64,000 bases of DNA, from NCBI RefSeq assembly GCF_025567195.1, contig NZ_JAOQJF010000008.1, forward strand, positions 72,378 to 136,377, read 5' to 3'. The position numbers were made by a program, and so were the translations under genes. Of this stretch, positions 10,778 through 19,674 are shown piece after piece. Under the pieces are notes generated by a model that searched no databases, was not told where the DNA came from, and saw only the letters and a list, made by a program, of their open reading frames with translations. Numbering within the stretch: position 1 is the first letter of the stretch; every line of letters begins with the position of its first letter. Source of the DNA: Alitiscatomonas aceti. Lineage in GTDB: Bacteria > Bacillota > Clostridia > Lachnospirales > Lachnospiraceae.

Positions 10778-12310
10778 TTAATACTCGATCTCTGCTCCCA
10801 GGGCTTCCTCAACGGCACGGATCAGAGAGCCGTCCTCGATGATCTTTTCGCAGTAGTTGATGTCTTCGTAAAGCTCCCGGTCCTCATCCAGACGGGCCAC
10901 ACATTTGCGCACAAGATCATAGGCCGCCTGGGTCCCCTTTCCAAGTCCCTTGTTTCCTCTCATGTCGATGCCCTGGCAGGCTACCATCAGCTCCATGGCC
11001 AGCACACGGCGCACATTGCGGCCGATCTCGCCGGCCTGCCTTGCGGCAATGGTCCCCATGCTCACATGGTCTTCCTGGCCTGCGGAAGACGGGATGCTGT
11101 CCACGCTGGCCGGATGGGCCAGGACTTTATTTTCAGAAACCAGGGCGGCAGCCGAATACTGGACGATCATAAAGCCGGAGTTTACGCCGCCGTTGGGGGT
11201 TAAGAATGCAGGAAGGCCGCTGTACGCCGGGTTCACCAGACGTTCGATCCGGCGCTCGGAAACGTCGGCCAGCTCGGATTCTGCGATCTTTAAGAAGTCA
11301 AAGCTTAAAGCCATGGGCTGTCCATGGAAGTTTCCTCCAGAGATCCCGCTTCTGTCCTCCCTGAAGATCAGCGGGTTATCCGTAACGGCGTTGATCTCGA
11401 TGTCCACACGGCCGCCCACATAGTTGACCGCGTCCTTGCTGGCTCCGTGGATCTGCGGACAGCAGCGCAGGGAATAAGCGTCCTGTACACGGATCTCTCC
11501 CTGGCGGCTGGCGTTTTTGCTTCCCTCCAGGAGCTTTAATAAGTTCCTGGCTGTGGCCATCTGGCCTGCATGGGGACGTACCTGGTGGACTCTTGCATCC
11601 AGGGCGTCCACAACGCCGTTCTGGGCCTCAAAGGATAAGGCAGCGGCGATGTCGGCGGTCTTTAAGAGCGTAATGGCGTCATGAAGAGCGTGGGCGCCCA
11701 CAGAGGTCATGGCCTGGGTCCCGTTATTTAAGGCAAGCCCCTCTTTGGCAGACAGCTCGATCACCGGGATCCCGGCCCGCTCCATGGCCTCAGCGCCCGG
11801 AAGCAGCTCGCCCTTATACCAGGCCATTCCAAGACCGATCATGGGAAGGACCATATGGGACAGGGGAGCCAGATCTCCGGATGCGCCCAGGGAGCCCTTT
11901 TCCGGGATAAAGGGAGTCACACCCTTATTTAACATGGCGATCATGGTCTCCACGGTCTCCAGGCAGATGCCGGAAAAGCCGTTGGAAAGGCTGTTGACAC
12001 GAAGTAACAGGATCCCCCTGGCAATGTCCTCTTTAAAGGGATCTCCCGCGCCTACCGCATGGGTGATGATCAGGTTCTTCTGCAGCAGCTTGCACTCATC
12101 CTGGGAAATGACCACATCGCTGAACTTACCGAAGCCAGTGGTGATCCCGTATACGACCTTTCTCTCCTCCACCAGCTCGTTGACCACCTGTCTGGAGGCC
12201 AGGATCTTTTCTCTGCTCTCATCCGATAAAACGACTTCTGCGCCTTCGCGGCATACGGCGATGATCTGGTCCACGGTCAGGTCATGGCCTGTGATTACAA
12301 CTTTCTGCAT
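10778..12310 (-). CDS. hutH: Histidine ammonia-lyase
   Basis: HutH removes ammonia from L-histidine to form urocanate, the first step of the pathway. The 510-residue length is normal. The Ala-Ser-Gly triad that cyclises to the MIO prosthetic group is seen at residues 143-145 (GSLGASGDLAPL). The conserved YGITTGFG (residues 54-61), NGTQAM and QDAYSLRCCPQIHGA segments are present. The ATG at 12310 follows AGGAGAGG. It has its own promoter (12373-12405) in the 113-base gap after the regulator gene and leads hutD, ftcD and fchA. Confidence 0.97.
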   Translation of the reverse strand: MQKVVITGHDLTVDQIIAVCREGAEVVLSDESREKILASRQVVNELVEERKVVYGITTGFGKFSDVVISQDECKLLQKNLIITHAVGAGDPFKEDIARGILLLRVNSLSNGFSGICLETVETMIAMLNKGVTPFIPEKGSLGASGDLAPLSHMVLPMIGLGMAWYKGELLPGAEAMERAGIPVIELSAKEGLALNNGTQAMTSVGAHALHDAITLLKTADIAAALSFEAQNGVVDALDARVHQVRPHAGQMATARNLLKLLEGSKNASRQGEIRVQDAYSLRCCPQIHGASKDAVNYVGGRVDIEINAVTDNPLIFREDRSGISGGNFHGQPMALSFDFLKIAESELADVSERRIERLVNPAYSGLPAFLTPNGGVNSGFMIVQYSAAALVSENKVLAHPASVDSIPSSAGQEDHVSMGTIAARQAGEIGRNVRRVLAMELMVACQGIDMRGNKGLGKGTQAAYDLVRKCVARLDEDRELYEDINYCEKIIEDGSLIRAVEEALGAEIEY

Positions 12311-12372
12311 ATGCTACCTCTCCTTATGTGATTTTGCTGAAATTTTTACCAGTTCCAGTCGGATATGGATCC

Positions 12373-12405
12373 ATTATACACAAAAAACGTCCAAAAAGCG
12401 TCAAA
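12373..12405 (-). promoter_or_regulatory. hutH promoter with SARP-type direct repeats
   Basis: Leftward, heptamers TTTGACG (12399-12405) and TTGGACG (12388-12394) repeat with an 11-base period. They are followed after nine bases by the -10 box TATAAT (12373-12378). The only -35-like TTGACG is 20 bases from the -10, too far for unaided polymerase. SARP activators are known to bind such 11-base-period heptamers just upstream of the -10. The hutU promoter has the same geometry. Confidence 0.72.
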
Positions 12406-12423
12406 CTCTTTCGCTTTATCATG

Positions 12424-15273
12424 CTAATATGTCAGACGATTCTCCAATCGTTTCTCTACCTCGGAAAGCAGCCGTTCCGTCTCCGGATTCCGGATCTTAT
12501 CGGAGATCTCCCTCCCCTTCCTGTAATGCTCCCTGGCGCTCTTTAGGTCGCCCGTCTTTATGCAGGTGAGAGCGAGCCAGCCCTCGGCCCGTTCCAGGCC
12601 CCAGCGGTAGCCGTTCCGTTCCAGGCATTCCACAGCCTTTTCCAGAAGCGCCATGGCCTCCTTATACTGGCCTCTGAGACAGTGGACCTGGCCCATGCTG
12701 GAGTAGATCTGGCCCAGGCCGTTCATAAAGGACAGGCTCTCGCCCACCGCCAGGGCGCGGCCATAATAGGCCATGGCCTCGTCCAGATGACCCTGCTTCC
12801 TGTATACATCTCCCAGATAATTGTAGCAGGCCGCCACGCCCGCGCCGTAGATCTCATGGTCCAGCTCCTCAAACAGGGACAAGGCCTGGAGCAGCATGGT
12901 CTCCGCCACATCGTACTTTCCCTTCTGCATATAGCAGAGCCCCTTTAAGCGCATGAGGGTGGCATACTCGTCCTTTTTCTCTCCGCCCCGGCACCGGAGC
13001 CCGTGCTCCACCAGCTCCTCCACCAGCTCTGTGTTCCCGGTCTGGATCCCGCAGAAGATCTGCTGTTTTAAGCATGCCAGGTAAACCTCGTCGTCCCCCA
13101 GCCCCAGGGCCAGGGCCATGCTGCAGTTAATGTCAGAATTTCCCCGGTCATACTCGCCCATGGCGATCTCATACCGTCCCTTGATATAGCGCATTTCCAT
13201 TTTCATCTGTCGGATCATGGGAGAATCGTCCTTTAATCCAATGACCTGCTCCGCCAGCTCCAGCATCCGCTCCGCCCCGGTCATGACGCCGAAATCGTCT
13301 CCCTGCTCCGGCATCGGGCTGTGGAGCACCGGGAAATTCTCGTTGATGACCGTGTAAAATTCCTTCAGATAGTAGATCTGGTAGCGGTACGCCTGGACCT
13401 GGTCATGGCACTTATCATAGTGGTAGGCTGCCAGGGCCAAGGTCCGGAAGCCCCGGTCCGGCTGGCTCCCATAATATTCCGCCAGCATCCGGTGGTACTG
13501 GAGGGTCTTGCCATTACTCTGCTTTTCATACACATATTCCTGGAACAGGCGGTGGCTGAACTTATAATACACGTTCCATCCCACCAGCACCTCCTGGATC
13601 AGAAAGGCCTCGGAAAGCCTCTCCAGACGCTTTAAGAGCGTCAGCCGGTCCGTCCCCTTCATCAGATATTCCAGCTCCTCGATACCGATCTTTTCCGGGA
13701 ACACGGACATACATTCCAGGATCTCCCGCTCCCTGGCCCCCACCGACGACAGCCGGGTCTGGATGGCCAGATTGGTCTTGGCGGATTTTTCCAGGGTAAA
13801 GCCCTTTTTCCGGATCAGATTGATCATCTCCCGAAGGAAAAAGGCGTTCCCCTCGGTGGTCTTATAGATGGACCGGCACTTTCCCGCCTCCTTTGCCACA
13901 TCGGGAAGCTCCCGCCGCAGGATCTCCTCTGTCTCTTCCTCTGTAAATGGCTCCAGGCGGACCACCGTGATCCTGTCCTCCCGCACCAGGGGCTCCAGAG
14001 ATGTCATCACATCCATTTCCCCATTTTTGCTGCAGGTACACAATACTGCTGTCCCGGCCCCGGAGGCGCTTCCCAGAAGCCGGTTTAAAAGCTGGAGGCT
14101 CATCCGGTCCATCCACTGGACATCGTCAAAGGCCAGCAGGACCCGGAAGCGGCGGGTAAGGCCGGAAAACAGTTCCATGATCTCCCGCTCGATCATGGAA
14201 TAGGTGAGACGGCGGCTGTCGGGCCCTCCGGCGTTTTCCAGCTTAAGGATCATGGACAGGCGCTCCTCATCCCCGGTCTTTAAAAATCCCGGGCCTCCGT
14301 TTTCCTGGATCTGGCGCAGCTCCTGTAAAATATCGCTCCAGGGGTTCAGGAAAAAATCCGTTCCCTGACGGTAGCAGGAGCTTTTTAAGGTCACCATCTG
14401 CCTGGAGGCGGCCAGCCGGAGGCTGTTTTCCAGAAACGCCGTTTTTCCGACTCCCTCCTCTCCCACCACCACCAGGCAGTTCACCGGATCGGAGGGATCC
14501 CATTCCAGAAATTCACTGACAGAAAATAATTCCTTTTTCCTCCCCACAAAGGGCAGGTCCGCCGGGCCTCCCACGGCCTTCATATGCTCCTTCACATGGA
14601 ACACCCGCTGGAACAGCTCCCGGATCTTCCGGGACGGCTCCACCCCCATCTCCTCCTTCAGGCACTTTTCCAGGTCATAGTACAGGCGGATGGCCATGAT
14701 ATAATCGCCATGTTCTGCATAAATGCTCATCAGCTCATAATAGATCTCTTCATCATATGGATCCTCTTTTATAAGAAGGGAGCCGTATTTCTGGACCGCC
14801 TCCATGTCTCCCTTCTCTCTGGCCTCCCGGAATTTCCCAGAGGCATTTTTTACAGACTCCTCGCTCTGCATGGCCCGGATCCCGCCGACCCACTCTTCAA
14901 ATTCCAGACATTTTTTTATGTAAAAATATTCCAGGAACGGCTTCTGCTCTCCCAGATGGCCCTTTTTTACATGATCCCAGTCAATGGACACGGGACAGGC
15001 CGGATTCAGGGCGATCCCCGTATGGCCCGCAGTCAGGATAATGTCCTTATCCAGCTTTTTCCGTACCTGGTAGATGGCGTCCCGGAGCTTTTTCCTTCCG
15101 CTGGCCTCGTCCTCATCCCCCCATAAAAGACAGATGGCCTCCTCTCTGGTGATCTGCTTTTTCACACAGAGATAATAAAGAAAGCCCTCCACCTTTTTAT
15201 ATGGAAAGCCCACCGGTTCCCCGTCTGCCAGGATGGCCGGAGTCCCGAACAGGCGTATTTCAATTTTTTTCAC
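12424..15273 (-). CDS. SARP/BTAD-type transcriptional activator with ATPase and TPR domains, probable hut regulator
   Basis: A 949-residue regulator lies between the two hut arms. Residues 1-95 form an OmpR-like winged helix (KIEIRLFGTPAILADGEPV...GRKKLRDAIYQVRKKL). Residues about 130-235 form the bacterial transcriptional activation domain, with tandem helices (YGSLLIKEDPYDEEIYYELMSIYAEHGDYIMAIRLYYDLEKCL). A STAND-like ATPase follows, with Walker A GEEGVGKT near 272-279 and Walker B LLAFDDVQW near 385. The C-terminal third holds TPR repeats (for example ACYNYLGDVYRKQGHLDEAMAYYGRAL). Such large SARPs are best known from Actinobacteria. Position and shared operators point to activation of hutU and hutH; the ligand is unknown. 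Its own promoter (15346-15374) is a strong consensus site. Confidence 0.85.
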   Translation of the reverse strand: MKKIEIRLFGTPAILADGEPVGFPYKKVEGFLYYLCVKKQITREEAICLLWGDEDEASGRKKLRDAIYQVRKKLDKDIILTAGHTGIALNPACPVSIDWDHVKKGHLGEQKPFLEYFYIKKCLEFEEWVGGIRAMQSEESVKNASGKFREAREKGDMEAVQKYGSLLIKEDPYDEEIYYELMSIYAEHGDYIMAIRLYYDLEKCLKEEMGVEPSRKIRELFQRVFHVKEHMKAVGGPADLPFVGRKKELFSVSEFLEWDPSDPVNCLVVVGEEGVGKTAFLENSLRLAASRQMVTLKSSCYRQGTDFFLNPWSDILQELRQIQENGGPGFLKTGDEERLSMILKLENAGGPDSRRLTYSMIEREIMELFSGLTRRFRVLLAFDDVQWMDRMSLQLLNRLLGSASGAGTAVLCTCSKNGEMDVMTSLEPLVREDRITVVRLEPFTEEETEEILRRELPDVAKEAGKCRSIYKTTEGNAFFLREMINLIRKKGFTLEKSAKTNLAIQTRLSSVGAREREILECMSVFPEKIGIEELEYLMKGTDRLTLLKRLERLSEAFLIQEVLVGWNVYYKFSHRLFQEYVYEKQSNGKTLQYHRMLAEYYGSQPDRGFRTLALAAYHYDKCHDQVQAYRYQIYYLKEFYTVINENFPVLHSPMPEQGDDFGVMTGAERMLELAEQVIGLKDDSPMIRQMKMEMRYIKGRYEIAMGEYDRGNSDINCSMALALGLGDDEVYLACLKQQIFCGIQTGNTELVEELVEHGLRCRGGEKKDEYATLMRLKGLCYMQKGKYDVAETMLLQALSLFEELDHEIYGAGVAACYNYLGDVYRKQGHLDEAMAYYGRALAVGESLSFMNGLGQIYSSMGQVHCLRGQYKEAMALLEKAVECLERNGYRWGLERAEGWLALTCIKTGDLKSAREHYRKGREISDKIRNPETERLLSEVEKRLENRLTY

Positions 15274-15345
15274 CGTATCCCCTCACTTTCGCTTGCAGCT
15301 GTACTGCCGCAGTTCCCTCACGGATGCTGGTTTCTTCTGCCTTTA

Positions 15346-15374
15346 AGTATACAAAACGTCCAAAAAACTGTCAA
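15346..15374 (-). promoter_or_regulatory. Consensus promoter of the SARP-like regulator gene
   Basis: TTGACA (15369-15374) and TATACT (15346-15351) are 17 bases apart on the minus strand. The spacer includes a TTGGACG element like that of hutH, so feedback control is possible. Unlike hutH and hutU, this promoter does not need an activator by its sequence. Confidence 0.72.
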
Positions 15375-15386
15375 CTATTCCAGCTT

Positions 15387-15419
15387 ATTGACGTTTTTTT
15401 GACTCTCTGGTGATATACT
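15387..15419 (+). promoter_or_regulatory. hutU promoter with SARP-type direct repeats
   Basis: Heptamers ATTGACG (15387-15393) and TTTGACT (15398-15404) have an 11-base period and end nine bases before the -10 box TATACT (15414-15419). The geometry (7+4+7+9+6) is identical to that at hutH on the other strand. No -35 box lies at the usual spacing. Confidence 0.74.
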
Positions 15420-15490
15420 CTAAGTAACTGAATAGTTCCGCAGATTTTAGAAAGACTAAGACGTTTCTGTTATAAAGAGAAAGGATGAGA

Positions 15491-17518
15491 ATGCATATGA
15501 CCAACAAAGAAATCGGCGCTGCCATGACCATCAAGCTGGATCCGGTGCTTCCGGAGTATCCTGTATTTAAGGAAGGGATCCGCCGTGCCCCCATGCGCGA
15601 CCTGACCCTCTCCGACCATGAAAAGAAGCTGGCAGTGAAAAACGCCCTCCGCTATGTGCCCGAGGAGCTCCACGAGGCTCTGGCCCCCGAATTTATGGAA
15701 GAGCTCCTGACCCGCGGCCGGATCTACGGATACCGTTTTATGCCAAAGGAAAGGATCTACGGAAAGCCCATCGACGAATATAAGGGAAACTGCGTCCAGG
15801 GCAAGGCCTTCCAGGTAATGATCGACAACAACTTAAACCATGATGTGGCCCTTTATCCTTATGAGCTTGTGACCTACGGCGAGACCGGACAGGTATGCCA
15901 GAACTGGATGCAGTACCAGCTCCTGAAAAAATATCTGGAGGTCCTCACCGACGAGCAGACCCTTGTGGTGATGTCCGGCCATCCCCTGGGCCTTTTCCAC
16001 TCCCATAAACAGGCCCCCAGAGTGGTCATCACCAACGGCCTTATGGTGGGCGAGGGCGATAATCCGGAGACCTGGGCAAAGGCAACGGCCATGGGCTGCT
16101 CCTCCTACGGCCAGATGACAGCCGGAGGCTGGATGTACATTGGCCCCCAGGGCATCGTCCACGGTACCTTCAATACCATCTTAAACGCAGGCCGTAAGTT
16201 CTTAGGCGTTCCCGCAGAAGGAAACCTGGCCGGCCACTTATTCGTCACCAGCGGACTGGGCGGCATGAGCGGCGCACAGCCCAAGGCCATCGAGATCGCC
16301 GGAGGCGTGGGCATCATCGCCGAGGTGGATTCCTCCCGGATCGAGACCCGCCACAGCCAGGGCTGGGTAAAAATGATCTGCGAGTCTCCGGAGGAGGCCT
16401 TCCGTACAGCCCGGACCTATATGGACAGGAAAGAGCCCATGTCCATCGCCTTCCACGGAAATATCGTGGACCTGCTGGAATATGCTGTAAACAACAACAT
16501 CCATATCGACCTGCTCTCCGACCAGACCTCCTGTCACGTTCCCTACGACGGCGGCTACTGCCCCCAGGGCCTGACCTTTGAGGAAAGAACTGAGATGCTG
16601 GACCATGACCATGAAAAATTCTGTGAGCTGGTCAACCGTTCCCTGACCACCCACTTCCATATGATCCGGACTCTGGTGGAAAGAGGCTCCTATTTCTTTG
16701 ATTACGGCAACGCCTTCATGAAGGCTGTATTTGACGCCGGAAACAAGGAGATCTCCAAAAACGGCGTGGACACCTCCGAGGGCTTCATCTTCCCGTCCTA
16801 TGTGGAGGACATCCTGGGACCGGAGTTATTCGACTACGGCTACGGCCCGTTCCGCTGGTGCTGCCTGTCCGGAAAGCATGAGGACCTTATTAAGACCGAC
16901 CATGCGGCCATGGAGATCATCGATCCCAACCGCCGCTTCCAGGACCGGGACAACTGGATCTGGATCCGTGATGCTGAAAAGAACCAGCTGGTGGTGGGGA
17001 CCCAGTGCCGGATCCTCTACCAGGACGCTCTGGGAAGACGCGACATCGCTTTAAAATTCAATGAAATGGTAAGAAATGGAGAGATCGGACCGGTGATGCT
17101 GGGCCGCGACCACCACGATACCGGCGGAACGGATTCCCCGTACCGCGAGACCTCCAATATCTATGACGGCTCCAACTTCACGGCCGACATGGCGACCCAC
17201 TGCTATGCAGGAAACGCAGCCCGCGGCATGACCCTTGTGGCTCTCCACAACGGCGGCGGCACCGGCATCGGAAAGGCCATCAACGGCGGCTTCGGCCTTG
17301 TCTTAGACGGCTCCGAGCTCACGGACCAGATCATCCGCGAAGCCATCCCGTGGGATACCATGGTGGGCGTTTCCAGAAGAAGCTGGGCAAGAAACGAGCA
17401 CTCCATTGCGACCGTTGCCGAATATAATAAGAAATTTGCCGGCTCTGACGCCATCACGATGCCCTATATCGCCGACGATGAGCTGATCGAGCGCGTATTT
17501 AACAACACATGTAAATAA
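15491..17518 (+). CDS. hutU: Urocanate hydratase
   Basis: Urocanase adds water to urocanate to give 4-imidazolone-5-propionate, using tightly bound NAD+. The product of about 675 residues is of the long type, as in animals and many Clostridia, not the 555-residue form of Bacillus and Pseudomonas. The NAD-binding TSGLGGMSGAQPKA lies near residue 253 and the conserved Cys segment FRWCCLSGKHED near 455. Glycine-rich GGGTGIGKAINGGFG is near the C terminus. Three in-frame ATGs exist (15485, 15491, 15497); 15491 has the best spacing from AAAGG. First gene of the rightward arm. Confidence 0.96.
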   Translation: MHMTNKEIGAAMTIKLDPVLPEYPVFKEGIRRAPMRDLTLSDHEKKLAVKNALRYVPEELHEALAPEFMEELLTRGRIYGYRFMPKERIYGKPIDEYKGNCVQGKAFQVMIDNNLNHDVALYPYELVTYGETGQVCQNWMQYQLLKKYLEVLTDEQTLVVMSGHPLGLFHSHKQAPRVVITNGLMVGEGDNPETWAKATAMGCSSYGQMTAGGWMYIGPQGIVHGTFNTILNAGRKFLGVPAEGNLAGHLFVTSGLGGMSGAQPKAIEIAGGVGIIAEVDSSRIETRHSQGWVKMICESPEEAFRTARTYMDRKEPMSIAFHGNIVDLLEYAVNNNIHIDLLSDQTSCHVPYDGGYCPQGLTFEERTEMLDHDHEKFCELVNRSLTTHFHMIRTLVERGSYFFDYGNAFMKAVFDAGNKEISKNGVDTSEGFIFPSYVEDILGPELFDYGYGPFRWCCLSGKHEDLIKTDHAAMEIIDPNRRFQDRDNWIWIRDAEKNQLVVGTQCRILYQDALGRRDIALKFNEMVRNGEIGPVMLGRDHHDTGGTDSPYRETSNIYDGSNFTADMATHCYAGNAARGMTLVALHNGGGTGIGKAINGGFGLVLDGSELTDQIIREAIPWDTMVGVSRRSWARNEHSIATVAEYNKKFAGSDAITMPYIADDELIERVFNNTCK

Positions 17519-17530
17519 GCATACTGCCCC

Positions 17531-17590
17531 GGCCTGAGCAGCCTTCTGCCCAGGCCGGAACCGCCTGGAAACGCATCCGGCGGTTCCTTT
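17531..17590 (+). terminator. Two tandem hairpins between hutU and hutI
   Basis: GGCCTG/CAGGCC (17531-17556) is followed at once by GGAACCGCC/GGCGGTTCC (17557-17587) and TTT. The short T-run suggests partial termination or mRNA processing rather than a full stop, which would lower hutI relative to hutU. Confidence 0.55.
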
Positions 17591-17611
17591 GCATAGAAAG
17601 TAGGAGACTAT

Positions 17612-18937
17612 ATGAAAAAACTTTATATCCGCCGCGCCTCCGAGCTGGTGACCTGCCGGGGCTCCGCTCCCAAAAAAGGCGCGGAAATGGCCGATATCGG
17701 TCTTATAAAAAACGGAGGCGTTCTGATCCATGATGACCGGATCTTTGCCGTCGGCACCACCGAGGAGCTGGATCTCCTGGCAGGCTTTGAAGAGGGCTCC
17801 GGTCAGGTTGACGCATGTACGGAAACTGCCTCTGGCTATACGGTCCTGGACGCCTCCGGAAAGACCGTTCTTCCTGGCTTCGTGGATTCCCACACCCACT
17901 TTATCTTCGGCGGCTACCGGGCCGAGGAGTTTTCCTGGCGCTTAAAGGGCGACACCTATATGTCCATCATGGAGCGGGGAGGCGGCATCAACGCCACCGT
18001 CGGCCCCACCAGGGACGCCTCCATCCAGGAGCTGGTTTCTGTCGGAAGAGAACGGGTGAACCGGATGCTGGAGTTCGGCGTGACCACCGTTGAGGGAAAA
18101 AGCGGCTACGGCATGGACCGGAATACGGAATTAAAGCAGCTCCGGGCCATGAAGGAGCTGGACGCCTCCCATCCGGTGGATATCGTGACTACCTTCCTGG
18201 GCCCCCACAGCGTCCTGCCCCAGTATAAGGGAAAGGAGCGGGAATTCATCGATATGCTCTTACAGGACGTAATGCCTGTGGTCAAGGAGGAGGGACTGGC
18301 AGAGTTTGCCGATATCTTCTGCGAAAAGGGCGTGTTCGGCATTGAAGATTCTGAATACTATCTGACCAGGGCAAAGGAAATGGGCTTCAAGCTGAAGGTC
18401 CATGCCGATGAAATGAACTCTCTGGGAGGCGCAGAGCTGGCCGCCCGCACAGGCGCGTATTCCGCTGACCACCTTTTAAAGGCCTCCGACGAGGGAATCC
18501 GCCAGATGGCAAAGGCGGGCGTCATCAGTACGCTGCTGCCGGCCACCGCTTTCTGCTTAAAAGAGCCCTTCGCCCCGGCGAGAAAGATGATCGATTCCGG
18601 CTGTGCCGTGGCCCTGGCTTCGGATCTGAACCCCGGAAGCTGCTTTACCAACAGCATCCCCCTTCTCATAGCCCTGGGCTGCATCTATATGAATATGTCC
18701 ATTGAGGAGGTGATCACTGCCCTCACCATCAACGGGGCCGCAGCCCTTGGGCGCTCTGATTCCATCGGAAGCCTGGAAAAGGGCAAAAAAGCCGATGTGG
18801 TCATCTTAAAATACCCGTCCATCCACTTTATGCCCTACCATACGGGGATCAACCTGGTGGAGACTGTCATAAAGAATGGAGACGTGGCCTACCAGAAGGA
18901 ATGGGAAAGGCTCCCGGAATTGAAAAGAGAAAATTAA
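17612..18937 (+). CDS. hutI: Imidazolonepropionase
   Basis: HutI hydrolyses 4-imidazolone-5-propionate to N-formimino-L-glutamate. It is a 441-residue amidohydrolase-superfamily metalloenzyme. The metal-binding HxH is His94/His96 in VDSHTHFIFGG. Further family blocks are TTVEGKSGYGMD, the HADEMNSLGGAELA segment near 265 and ASDLNPGSC near 330. It is slightly longer than the usual 405-420 residues because of a polar insertion near residues 20-30 and 60-77. GGAG precedes ATG 17612. It follows hutU in the same direction. Confidence 0.96.
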   Translation: MKKLYIRRASELVTCRGSAPKKGAEMADIGLIKNGGVLIHDDRIFAVGTTEELDLLAGFEEGSGQVDACTETASGYTVLDASGKTVLPGFVDSHTHFIFGGYRAEEFSWRLKGDTYMSIMERGGGINATVGPTRDASIQELVSVGRERVNRMLEFGVTTVEGKSGYGMDRNTELKQLRAMKELDASHPVDIVTTFLGPHSVLPQYKGKEREFIDMLLQDVMPVVKEEGLAEFADIFCEKGVFGIEDSEYYLTRAKEMGFKLKVHADEMNSLGGAELAARTGAYSADHLLKASDEGIRQMAKAGVISTLLPATAFCLKEPFAPARKMIDSGCAVALASDLNPGSCFTNSIPLLIALGCIYMNMSIEEVITALTINGAAALGRSDSIGSLEKGKKADVVILKYPSIHFMPYHTGINLVETVIKNGDVAYQKEWERLPELKREN

Positions 18938-18942
18938 CGGAA

Positions 18943-19602
18943 ATGATTGAAATAACTGAATTTATTAAAAAATATATGGCTGCCCTGGATCAGGCCTTTC
19001 CGGACCGCGTCTGGTTTGCCGGACTCCAGGGGAGCTACGGCCGCGAGGAGGCCACAGAAGCCAGCGACATTGATATGGTGGGAATCCTGGACCAGCTCTC
19101 CGCCAGCGATATCCATACCTATGACGCCATGCTGGATACCCTTCCCTGCCGGGAGCTTATCTGCGGCTTCCTGTCCGGAAGACAGGAGCTGGAAAACTGG
19201 GAGCCCTCGGAGCTTTTCCAGTTCTGCCGCGACACCACCCCCATAAGAGGAAGCCTGGACCAGGTGCTCTCCTCTGTCACCAGCGCCGATATAGCCCGGG
19301 CCATAAAGTCCGGCGCCTGCGGTGTCTACCACGGCTGTGTCCACAATATGCTCTATGAAAAAAGCGAGGATATTTTAAAGGGACTCTATAAATCTGCCTC
19401 CTTTGTCCTCCAGGCGGTCCACTTCCAGAGGACCGGAGTTTATGTACGGCATATGGCGGATCTGGTATCTGTCCTGCCCCCAGAGGAAAGCGCCGTTCTC
19501 CAGACCTTTATGGAACTGAAGGGAGGAAGACCGGTTGCCTTTGATGCCATGTCGGAGCAGCTTTTTTCCTGGGCAGGGAAATGGGCGGGGGCGCCCAGAT
19601 AA
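18943..19602 (+). CDS. Nucleotidyltransferase-fold protein at the end of the hutUI operon
   Basis: The 219-residue protein has the polymerase-beta/MNT nucleotidyltransferase signature: Gly30-Ser31 followed by Asp42-x-Asp44 (LQGSYGREEATEASDIDMVG). The C-terminal part is helical (about 110-219) and resembles the substrate-binding half of aminoglycoside or MNT-type transferases. No substrate can be named. I chose ATG 18943 rather than the longer frame from 18901, which would overlap hutI by 37 bases; a weak CGGA precedes 18943. It starts five bases after the hutI stop, so it is co-transcribed with histidine degradation genes. A regulatory nucleotidylation role is speculation. Confidence 0.8.
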   Translation: MIEITEFIKKYMAALDQAFPDRVWFAGLQGSYGREEATEASDIDMVGILDQLSASDIHTYDAMLDTLPCRELICGFLSGRQELENWEPSELFQFCRDTTPIRGSLDQVLSSVTSADIARAIKSGACGVYHGCVHNMLYEKSEDILKGLYKSASFVLQAVHFQRTGVYVRHMADLVSVLPPEESAVLQTFMELKGGRPVAFDAMSEQLFSWAGKWAGAPR

Positions 19603-19608
19603 AACAGA

Positions 19609-19656
19609 GAGCCAGCCCCGGCAAACGCCGCTGTGGGGCTGGCTCCAGAAGCCTTT
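19609..19656 (+). terminator. Strong terminator between hutUI operon and metK, probably bidirectional
   Basis: GAGCCAGCCCC and GGGGCTGGCTC form an 11-bp perfect stem (arms 19609-19619 and 19635-19645), followed by GCCTTTTTCTT rightward. Leftward it is followed by TCTGTTTTA, so it can also end the metK transcript that arrives from the right. Confidence 0.85.
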
Positions 19657-19674
19657 TTCTTCTATATTCTGTTC

